Source: Pogostemon cablin
Taxonomy: Eukaryota > Streptophyta > Magnoliopsida > Lamiales > Lamiaceae
Direction: 5' to 3'
Assembly: GCA_023678885.1 (NCBI GenBank)
Contig: CM043001.1
Span: 10,638,092 to 10,702,091 of the forward strand
Length of the DNA stretch: 64,000 bases
Part shown: piece after piece, positions 53,030 to 64,000 of the stretch
Numbering within the stretch: the stretch's first letter is position 1
Layout: each line of letters starts with the position of its first letter
Notes under the pieces: generated by a model
What the model saw: the letters and a program-made list of their open reading frames with translations, nothing else
Database searches by the model: none
What the model was told of the DNA's origin: nothing
Made by a program: the position numbers and the translations under genes

Positions 53030-56000
53030 TTTCCTTCTTTTCGATGCATATTTCCTTCACTTTGATCAACATTTCCTTTGTTTCGATACATATTTTCTTC
53101 ATTTTGATGCTCATTCACTCATTACGAACAACATTTCCTTCATTTCGATTCATATTCCTTAATTTTGATGCTCATTCACTCCTTACGATCAGCATTTCCT
53201 TTGTTTCGATGCATATTTCCTTCATTTTGTTGCTCATTCACTCATTAAGATCTACATTTCCTTCATTTCAATGCATATTAATTCATTTTGATGCTCATTC
53301 AGTCAGTACGATGAACATTTCCTCTGTTTCGATGCATATTCCTTCATTTCGATGCTCATTTACTAATTACGATCAACATTTCCTTTGTTTAGATGCTTAT
53401 TTCCTTTATTTGATGCTTATTCACTCATTACGATCAACATTTACATTGTTTCGATGCATATTTCCTTCATTTTGATGCTCATTCACTCATTACGGTCAAC
53501 ATTCCCTTTGTTTCGAAGCATATTTCCTTCATTTTGATGCTCATTCACTCATTATGATCAACATATCCTTTCTTTCAATGCATATTTTCTTCGTTTTGAT
53601 GCTCATTCACTCATTACGATCAATAGTTCCTTTGTTTCGATGCATATATCTGTTATTTTGATGCTCATTCACTCTTTACGATACACATTTCCTTTGTTTT
53701 AATGCATATTCCTTCATTTTGATGCTCATTCAGTCATTACGATCAATATTTCCTTTGTTTCGATGCATATTTCCTTCATTTGGATGATCATTCACTCATT
53801 ATGTTCAACATTTCCTTTGTTTCGATGCATATTTCCTTCATTTTGATGCTCATTCACTCATTACGATGAACATTTCCTTTGTTTTGATGCATATTCTTTC
53901 ATTTTGATGCTCATTCACTCATTACGATTAACATTTCCTTTGTTTCGATGCGTATTTCCTTCATTTTGATGCTCATTCACTCATTAAGATCAATATTTCT
54001 TTCATTTCGATGCATATTACTTCATGTTTATGCTCACTAATTCATTACGATTTACATTTCCTTTGTTTCGATGAAAATTTCCTTCATTTTGATGCTCATT
54101 CACTTATTACGATCAACATTTCCTTCATTTCGATGCATATTCCTTCATTTTGATGCTCATTCACTCATTACGATCAGCATTTCCTTCGTTTAGATGCATA
54201 TTTCCTCCATTTTGATGTTCATTCACTTATTACGATCTACATTTCTCTCAATTCAATGCATATTTCTTAATTTTGAAGCTCATTCAGTCTGTACGATGAA
54301 CATTTCCTCTGTTTCGATGCATATTCCTTCATTTCGATGCTCATTTACTAATTACGATCAACATTTCCTTTGTTTAGATGCTTATTTCCTTTATTTTGAT
54401 GCTTATTCACTCATTACGATCAACATTTACATTGTTTCGAGCATATTTCCTTCATTTTGATGCTCATTCACTCATTATGATCAACATTTCCTTCTTTTCG
54501 ATGCATATTTCCTTCACTTTTATCAACATTTCCTTTGTTTCGATGCATATTTTCTTCATTTTGATGCTCATTCACTCATTACGAACAACATTTCCTTCAT
54601 TTCGATTCATATTCCTTAATTTTGAAGCTCATTACCTCCTTACGATCAGCATTTCCTTTGTTTCGATGCATATTTCCTTCATTTTGTTGCTCATTCACTC
54701 ATTAAGATCTACATTTCATTCATTTCAATGCATATTACTTCATTTTGATGCTTATTCAGGCAGTACGATGAACATTTCCTCTGTTTCGATGCATATTCCT
54801 TCATTTCGATGCTCATTTACTAATTACGATCAACATTTCCTTTGTTTAGATGCTTATTTCCTTTATTTTGATGCTTATTCACTCATTACGATCAACATTT
54901 ACATTGTTTCGATGCATATTTCCTTCATTTTGATGCTCATTCACTCATTACGATCAACATTCCCTTTGTTTCGAAGCATATTTCCTTCATTTTGATGCTC
55001 ATTCACTCATTATGATCAACATATCCTTTCTTTCGATGCATATTTTCTTCGTTTTGATGCTCATTCACTCATTACGATCAATAGTTCCTTTGTTTCGATG
55101 CATATATCTGTTATTTTGATGCTCATTCACTCTTTACGATACACATTTCCTTTGTTTTGATGCATATTCCTTCATTTTGATGATCATTCAGTCATTACGA
55201 TCAATATTTCCTTTGTTTCGATGCATATTTCCTTCATTTGGATGATCATTCACTCATTATGTTCAATATTTCCTTTGTTTCGATGCATATTTCCTTCATT
55301 TTGATGCTCATTCACTCATTACGATGAACATTTCCTTTGTTTTGATGTATATTCTTTCATTTTGATGCTCATTCACTCATTACGATTAACATTTCCTTTG
55401 TTTCGATGCGTATTTCCTTCATTTTGATGCTCATTCACTCATTACGATCAACATCTTCTTTGTTTCGAAGCACATTTCCTTCATTTTGATGCTCATTCAC
55501 TCACGACGATCAACATTTCCTTTTTTCGATGCATATATCCTTCATTTTGTAGATCATTCACTCATTGCGATCAATATTTCCTTCATTTTGATGCATATTC
55601 CTTCATGTTGATGTTTATTCACTCATTATGATCAACGTTTCCTTTCTTTTGATGCATATTCCTTCATTTTGATGCTCAATCACTCATTACGATCAACATT
55701 TCCTTTATTTTGATGCATATTTCCTTCATTTTGATGATCATTCACTCATTACGATCAATATTTCCTTCATTTCGATGTATATTACTTCATGTTTATGCTC
55801 ATTAATTCATTACGATTTACATTTCCTTTGTTTCGATGAAAATTTCCTTCATTTTGATGCTCATTCACTTATTACGATCAACATTTCCTTCATTTCGATG
55901 CATATTCCTTCATTTTGATGCTCATTCACTCATTACGATCTGCATTTCCTTCGTTTAGATGCATATTTCCTCCATTTTGATGCTCATTCACTTATTACGA

Positions 56001-58635
56001 TCTACATTTCTCTCAATTCAATGCATATTACTTCATTTTGATGCTCATTCAGTCAGTATGATGAACATTTCCTCTGTTTCGATGCATATTCCTTCATTTC
56101 GATGCTCATTTACTAATTACGATCAACATTTCCTTTGTTTAGATGCTTATTTCCTTTATTTTGATGCTTATTCACTCATTACGATCAACATTTACATTGT
56201 TTCGATCATATTTCCTTCATTTTGATGCTCATTCACTCATTACGATCAACATTCCCTTTGTTTCGGAGCATATTTCCTTCATTTTGATGCTCATTCACTC
56301 ATTATGATCAACATATCCTTTCTTTCGATTCATATTTTCTTCATTTTGATGCTCATTCACTCATTACGATCAATAGTTCCTTTGTTTCGATGCATATATC
56401 TGTTATTTTGATGCTCATTCACTCTTTACGATACACATTTCCTTTGTTTTAATGCATATTCCTTCATTTTGATGCTCATTCAGTCATTACGATCAATATT
56501 TCCTTTGTTTCGATGCATATTTCCTTCATTTGGATGATCATTCACTCATTATGTTCAACATTTCCTTTGTTTCGATGCATATTTCCTTCATTTTGATGCC
56601 CATTCACTCATTACGATGAACATTTCCTTTGTTTTGATGCATATTCCTTCATTTTGATGCTCATTCACTCATTACGATTAACATTTCCTTTGTTTCGATG
56701 CGTATTTCCTTCATTTTGATGCTCATTCACTCATTTCGATCAACATCTCCTTTGTTTCGAAGCACATTTCCTTCATTTTGATGCTCGTTCACTCATGACG
56801 ATCAACATTTTCTTTTTTTCGATGCATATATCCTTCATTTTGTAGATCATTCACTCATTGCGATCAATATTTCCTTCATTTTGATGCATATTCCTTCATG
56901 TTGATGTTTATTCACTCATTATGATCAACGTTTCCTTTCTTTCGATGCATATTCCTTCATTTTGATGCTCAATCACTCATTACGATCAACATTTCCTTTA
57001 TTTCGATGCATATTTCCTTCATTTTGATGATCATTCACTCATTACGATCAATATTTCCTTCATTTCGATGCATATTACTTCATGTTTATGCTCATTAATT
57101 CATTACGATTTACATTTCCTTTGTTTCGATGAAAATTTCCTTCATTTTGATGCTCATTCACTTATTACGATCAACATTTCCTTCATTTCGATGCATATTC
57201 CTTCATTTTGATGCTCATTCACTCATTACGATCTGCATTTCCTTCGTTTAGATGCATATTTCCTCCATTTTGATGCTCATTCACTTATTACGATCTACAT
57301 TTCTCTCAATTCAATGCATATTACTTCATTTTGATGCTCATTCAGTCAGTATGATGAACATTTCCTCTGTTTCGATGCATATTCCTTCATTTCGATGCTC
57401 ATTTACTAATTACGATCAATATTTCCTTTGTTTAGATGCTTATTTCCTTTATTTTGATGCTTATTCACTCATTACGATCAACATTTACATTGTTTCGATC
57501 ATATTTCCTTCATTTTGATGCTCATTCACTCATTACGATCAACATTCCCTTTGTTTCGGAGCATATTTCCTTCATTTTGATGCTCATTCACTCATTATGA
57601 TCAACATATCCTTTCTTTCGATGCATATTTTCTTCGTTTTGATGCTCATTCACTCATTACGATCAATAGTTCCTTTGTTTCGATGCATATATCTGTTATT
57701 TTGATGCTCATTCACTCTTTACGATACACATTTCCTTTGTTTTAATGCATATTCCTTCATTTTGATGCTCATTCAGTCATTACGATCAATATTTTCTTTG
57801 TTTCGATGCATATTTCCTTCATTTGGATGATCATTCACTCATTATGTTCAACGTTTCCTTTGTTTCGATGCATATTTCCTTCATTTTGATGCTCATTCAC
57901 TCATTACGATGAACATTTCCTTTGTTTTGATGCATATTCTTTCATTTTGATGCTCATTCACTCATTACGATTAACATTTCCTTTGTTTCGATGCGTATTT
58001 CCTTCATTTTGATGCTCATTCACTCATTAAGATCAATATTTCTTTCATTTCGATGCATATTACTTCATGTTTATGCTCACTAATTCATTACGATTTACAT
58101 TTCCTTTGTTTCGATGAAAATTTCCTTCATTTTGATGCTCATTCACTTATTACGATCAACATTTCCTTCATTTCGATGCATATTCCTTCATTTTGATGCT
58201 CATTCACTCTTTACGATCAGCATTTCCTTCGTTTAGATGCATATTTCCTCCATTTTGATGTTCATTCACTTATTACGATCTACATTTCTCTCAATTCAAT
58301 GCATATTTCTTAATTTTGAAGCTCATTCAGTCTGTACGATGAACATTTCCTCTGTTTCGATGCATATTCCTTCATTTCGATGCTCATTTACTAATTACGA
58401 TCAACATTTCCTTTGTTTAGATGCTTATTTCCTTTATTTTGATGCTTATTCACTCATTACGATCAACATTTACATTGTTTCGAGCATATTTCCTTCATTT
58501 TGATGCTCATTCACTCATTATGATCAACATTTCCTTCTTTTCGATGCATATTTCCTTCACTTTGATCAACATTTCCTTTGTTTCGATGCATATTTTCTTC
58601 ATTTTGATGCTCATTCACTCATTACGAACAACATT
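53030..58635 (+). repeat. 5604-bp higher-order repeat, copy 1
   Basis: Points separated by 5604 bp: 53044 and 58648, 54194 and 59798, 54378 and 59982, 55959 and 61563, 57252 and 62856. Private variants are shared, for example ACTCACGACGATC near 55501 and 61105. The unit is composite. It contains one 1458-bp type-B unit (54194), two 1293-bp units (55959, 57252), and a second type-B unit (58237) that is broken at about 58635. Confidence 0.9.
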
Positions 58636-61600
58636 TCCTTCTTTTCGATGCATATTTCCTTCACTTTGATCAACATTTCCTTTGTTTCGATACATATTTT
58701 CTTCATTTTGATGCTCATTCACTCATTACGAACAACATTTCCTTCATTTCGATTCATATTCCTTAATTTTGATGCTCATTCACTCCTTACGATCAGCATT
58801 TCCTTTGTTTCGATGCATATTTCCTTCATTTTGTTGCTCATTCACTCATTAAGATCTACATTTCCTTCATTTCAATGCATATTAATTCATTTTGATGCTC
58901 ATTCAGTCAGTACGATGAACATTTCCTCTGTTTCGATGCATATTCCTTCATTTCGATGCTCATTTACTAATTACGATCAACATTTCCTTTGTTTAGATGC
59001 TTATTTCCTTTATTTGATGCTTATTCACTCATTACGATCAACATTTACATTGTTTCGATGCATATTTCCTTCATTTTGATGCTCATTCACTCATTACGGT
59101 CAACATTCCCTTTGTTTCGAAGCATATTTCCTTCATTTTGATGCTCATTCACTCATTATGATCAACATATCCTTTCTTTCAATGCATATTTTCTTCGTTT
59201 TGATGCTCATTCACTCATTACGATCAATAGTTCCTTTGTTTCGATGCATATATCTGTTATTTTGATGCTCATTCACTCTTTACGATACACATTTCCTTTG
59301 TTTTAATGCATATTCCTTCATTTTGATGCTCATTCAGTCATTACGATCAATATTTCCTTTGTTTCGATGCATATTTCCTTCATTTGGATGATCATTCACT
59401 CATTATGTTCAACATTTCCTTTGTTTCGATGCATATTTCCTTCATTTTGATGCTCATTCACTCATTACGATGAACATTTCCTTTGTTTTGATGCATATTC
59501 TTTCATTTTGATGCTCATTCACTCATTACGATTAACATTTCCTTTGTTTCGATGCGTATTTCCTTCATTTTGATGCTCATTCACTCATTAAGATCAATAT
59601 TTCTTTCATTTCGATGCATATTACTTCATGTTTATGCTCACTAATTCATTACGATTTACATTTCCTTTGTTTCGATGAAAATTTCCTTCATTTTGATGCT
59701 CATTCACTTATTACGATCAACATTTCCTTCATTTCGATGCATATTCCTTCATTTTGATGCTCATTCACTCATTACGATCAGCATTTCCTTCGTTTAGATG
59801 CATATTTCCTCCATTTTGATGTTCATTCACTTATTACGATCTACATTTCTCTCAATTCAATGCATATTTCTTAATTTTGAAGCTCATTCAGTCTGTACGA
59901 TGAACATTTCCTCTGTTTCGATGCATATTCCTTCATTTCGATGCTCATTTACTAATTACGATCAACATTTCCTTTGTTTAGATGCTTATTTCCTTTATTT
60001 TGATGCTTATTCACTCATTACGATCAACATTTACATTGTTTCGAGCATATTTCCTTCATTTTGATGCTCATTCACTCATTATGATCAACATTTCCTTCTT
60101 TTCGATGCATATTTCCTTCACTTTTATCAACATTTCCTTTGTTTCGATGCATATTTTCTTCATTTTGATGCTCATTCACTCAGTACGAACAACATTTCCT
60201 TCATTTCGATTCATATTCCTTAATTTTGAAGCTCATTACCTCCTTACGATCAGCATTTCCTTTGTTTCGATGCATATTTCCTTCATTTTGTTGCTCATTC
60301 ACTCATTAAGATCTACATTTCATTCATTTCAATGCATATTACTTCATTTTGATGCATATTCAGGCAGTACGATGAACATTTCCTCTGTTTCGATGCATAT
60401 TCCTTCATTTCGATGCTCATTTACTAATTACGATCAACATTTCCTTTGTTTAGATGCTTATTTCCTTTATTTTGATGCTTATTCACTCATTACGATCAAC
60501 ACTTACATTGTTTCGATGCATATTTCCTTCATTTTGATGCTCATTCACTCATTACTATCAACATTCCCTTTGTTTCGAAGCATATTTCCTTCATTTTGAT
60601 GCTCATTCACTCATTATGATCAACATATCCTTTCTTTCGATGCATATTTTCTTCGTTTTGATGCTCATTCACTCATTACGATCAATAGTTCCTTTGTTTC
60701 GATGCATATATCTGTTATTTTGATGCTCATTCACTCTTTACGATACACATTTCCTTTGTTTTGATGCATATTCCTTCATTTTGATGATCATTCAGTCATT
60801 ACGATCAATATTTCCTTTGTTTCGATGCATATTTCCTTCATTTGGATGATCATTCACTCATTATGTTCAATATTTCCTTTGTTTCGATGCATATTTCCTT
60901 CATTTTGATGCTCATTCACTCATTACGATGAACATTTCCTTTGTTTTGATGTATATTCTTTCATTTTGATGCTCATTCACTCATTACGATTAACATTTCC
61001 TTTGTTTCGATGCGTATTTCCTTCATTTTGATGCTCATTCACTCATTACGATCAACATCTTCTTTGTTTCGAAGCACATTTCCTTCATTTTGATGCTCAT
61101 TCACTCACGACGATCAACATTTCCTTTTTTCGATGCATATATCCTTCATTTTGTAGATCATTCACTCATTGCGATCAATATTTCCTTCATTTTGATGCAT
61201 ATTCCTTCATGTTGATGTTTATTCACTCATTATGATCAACGTTTCCTTTCTTTTGATGCATATTCCTTCATTTTGATGCTCAATCACTCATTACGATCAA
61301 CATTTCCTTTATTTTGATGCATATTTCCTTCATTTTGATGATCATTCACTCATTACGATCAATATTTCCTTCATTTCGATGTATATTACTTCATGTTTAT
61401 GCTCATTAATTCATTACGATTTACATTTCCTTTGTTTCGATGAAAATTTCCTTCATTTTGATGCTCATTCACTTATTACGATCAACATTTCCTTCATTTC
61501 GATGCATATTCCTTCATTTTGATGCTCATTCACTCATTACGATCTGCATTTCCTTCGTTTAGATGCATATTTCCTCCATTTTGATGCTCATTCACTTATT

Positions 61601-64000
61601 ACGATCTACATTTCTCTCAATTCAATGCATATTACTTCATTTTGATGCTCATTCAGTCAGTATGATGAACATTTCCTCTGTTTCGATGCATATTCCTTCA
61701 TTTCGATGCTCATTTACTAATTACGATCAACATTTCCTTTGTTTAGATGCTTATTTCCTTTATTTTGATGCTTATTCACTCATTACGATCAACATTTACA
61801 TTGTTTCGATCATATTTCCTTCATTTTGATGCTCATTCACTCATTACGATCAACATTCCCTTTGTTTCGGAGCATATTTCCTTCATTTTGATGCTCATTC
61901 ACTCATTATGATCAACATATCCTTTCTTTCGATTCATATTTTCTTCATTTTGATGCTCATTCACTCATTACGATCAATAGTTCCTTTGTTTCGATGCATA
62001 TATCTGTTATTTTGATGCTCATTCACTCTTTACGATACACATTTCCTTTGTTTTAATGCATATTCCTTCATTTTGATGCTCATTCAGTCATTACGATCAA
62101 TATTTCCTTTGTTTCGATGCATATTTCCTTCATTTGGATGATCATTCACTCATTATGTTCAACATTTCCTTTGTTTCGATGCATATTTCCTTCATTTTGA
62201 TGCCCATTCACTCATTACGATGAACATTTCCTTTGTTTTGATGCATATTCCTTCATTTTGATGCTCATTCACTCATTACGATTAACATTTCCTTTGTTTC
62301 GATGCGTATTTCCTTCATTTTGATGCTCATTCACTCATTTCGATCAACATCTCCTTTGTTTCGAAGCACATTTCCTTCATTTTGATGCTCGTTCACTCAT
62401 GACGATCAACATTTTCTTTTTTTCGATGCATATATCCTTCATTTTGTAGATCATTCACTCATTGCGATCAATATTTCCTTCATTTTGATGCATATTCCTT
62501 CATGTTGATGTTTATTCACTCATTATGATCAACGTTTCCTTTCTTTCGATGCATATTCCTTCATTTTGATGCTCAATCACTCATTACGATCAACATTTCC
62601 TTTATTTCGATGCATATTTCCTTCATTTTGATGATCATTCACTCATTACGATCAATATTTCCTTCATTTCGATGCATATTACTTCATGTTTATGCTCATT
62701 AATTCATTACGATTTACATTTCCTTTGTTTCGATGAAAATTTCCTTCATTTTGATGCTCATTCACTTATTACGATCAACATTTCCTTCATTTCGATGCAT
62801 ATTCCTTCATTTTGATGCTCATTCACTCATTACGATCTGCATTTCCTTCGTTTAGATGCATATTTCCTCCATTTTGATGCTCATTCACTTATTACGATCT
62901 ACATTTCTCTCAATTCAATGCATATTACTTCATTTTGATGCTCATTCAGTCAGTATGATGAACATTTCCTCTGTTTCGATGCATATTCCTTCATTTCGAT
63001 GCTCATTTACTAATTACGATCAATATTTCCTTTGTTTAGATGCTTATTTCCTTTATTTTGATGCTTATTCACTCATTACGATCAACATTTATATTGTTTC
63101 GATCATATTTCCTTCATTTTGATGCTCATTCACTCATTACGATCAACATTCCCTTTGTTTCGGAGCATATTTCCTTCATTTTGATGCTCATTCACTCATT
63201 ATGATCAACATATCCTTTCTTTCGATGCATATTTTCTTCGTTTTGATGCTCATTCACTCATTACGATCAATAGTTCCTTTGTTTCGATGCATATATCTGT
63301 TATTTTGATGCTCATTCACTCTTTACGATACACATTTCCTTTGTTTTAATGCATATTCCTTCATTTTGATGCTCATTCAGTCATTACGATCAATATTTTC
63401 TTTGTTTCGATGCATATTTCCTTCATTTGGATGATCATTCACTCATTATGTTCAACGTTTCCTTTGTTTCGATGCATATTTCCTTCATTTTGATGCTCAT
63501 TCACTCATTACGATGAACATTTCCTTTGTTTTGATGCATATTCTTTCATTTTGATGCTCATTCACTCATTACGATTAACATTTCCTTTGTTTCGATGCGT
63601 ATTTCCTTCATTTTGATGCTCATTCACTCATTAAGATCAATATTTCTTTCATTTCGATGCATATTACTTCATGTTTATGCTCACTAATTCATTACGATTT
63701 ACATTTCCTTTGTTTCGATGAAAATTTCCTTCATTTTGATGCTCATTCACTTATTACGATCAACATTTCCTTCATTTCGATGCATATTCCTTTATTTTGA
63801 TGCTCATTCACTCATTACGATCAGCATTTCCTTCGTTTAGATGCATATTTCCTCCATTTTGATGTTCATTCACTTATTACGATCTACATTTCTCTCAATT
63901 CAATGCATATTTCTTAATTTTGAAGCTCATTCAGTCTGTACGATGAACATTTCCTCTGTTTCGATGCATATTCCTTCATTTCGATGCTCATTTACTAATT
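58636..64000 (+). repeat. 5604-bp higher-order repeat, copy 2 (cut by the window edge)
   Basis: Near-identical to copy 1, with a handful of substitutions visible (for example CAGTACGAAC at 60181 versus CATTACGAAC, and AACACTTAC at 60498 versus AACATTTAC). It would end about 240 bp beyond the window if complete. Confidence 0.9.

Larger units (their letters stand above)
51879..64000 (+). repeat. Satellite array, right part
   Basis: About 12.1 kb (roughly 195 monomers) of the same 62-bp satellite, same orientation, running off the window edge. If the element and one target duplication (8301 bp) are removed, the 2916-bp register of the left part continues without a break: 52736 becomes 44435 against 44436 expected from 41520, and 54194 becomes 45893 exactly as expected from 42977. 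The 2916-bp pattern holds to about 55440, where it gives way to 1293-bp units. Confidence 0.95.

Noticed and set aside
3088..64000. Functional centromere
   Set aside because: HOR satellite with a young retrotransposon is suggestive, but nothing in the sequence distinguishes centromeric from other heterochromatic arrays. CENH3 data would be needed.

Overview
The window is non-coding, repeat-dominated DNA from a plant nuclear genome, most likely a eudicot. The evidence is a Ty1-copia LTR retrotransposon primed by initiator-tRNA-Met, the terminus of a CACTA (En/Spm-type) DNA transposon, and tens of kilobases of AT-rich satellite. I find no intact host gene, no RNA gene and no CRISPR. The apparent reading frames (up to about 270 codons) are by-products of the satellite.

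Layout. 1-2535 is AT-rich sequence without recognisable coding content; it may be the interior of the CACTA element. 2536-3087 is the CACTA subterminal region, built of palindromic ACCGATGTC/GACATCGGT repeats and ending in a TAGTG terminus at 3087. 3088-43582 and 51879-64000 are one satellite array (about 52.6 kb, roughly 850 monomers, all head-to-tail on one strand) that runs past the right edge. 43583-51878 is an 8296-bp Copia element inserted in the array with a perfect 5-bp target duplication (ATTCC).

The satellite monomer is about 62 bp and is itself a degenerate trimer of about 21-bp sub-repeats, each anchored on a GAT triplet (spacing 21, 20, 21). Above the monomer are several higher-order repeat (HOR) registers: a 1343-bp duplication (4.5-7.2 kb), a 1295-bp unit (10.7-14.2 kb), a 3.57-3.69-kb unit (14.9-22.1 kb), a 3333-bp unit (24.4-31.7 kb), an alternating 1458/2916-bp unit (34.6-55.4 kb, interrupted by the Copia element) and a 5604-bp unit (53.0 kb to the right edge). 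Blocks near 3-10 kb and 25-34 kb are diverged paralogues. The most homogeneous, probably youngest, HORs are on the right.

The Copia element has two 1200-bp LTRs differing at one position that I can see, so it inserted very recently. Its pol region is nevertheless heavily decayed: stop codons, indels, and loss of catalytic residues in integrase and reverse transcriptase. This suggests a non-autonomous family mobilised in trans. The satellite register continues unbroken across the insertion, so the element arrived after the 2916-bp HOR had been amplified.

No operon-like or cooperative gene system is present. The points of interest are the satellite architecture, the young-LTR/dead-pol element, and a single fold-back palindrome at 34310-34369.
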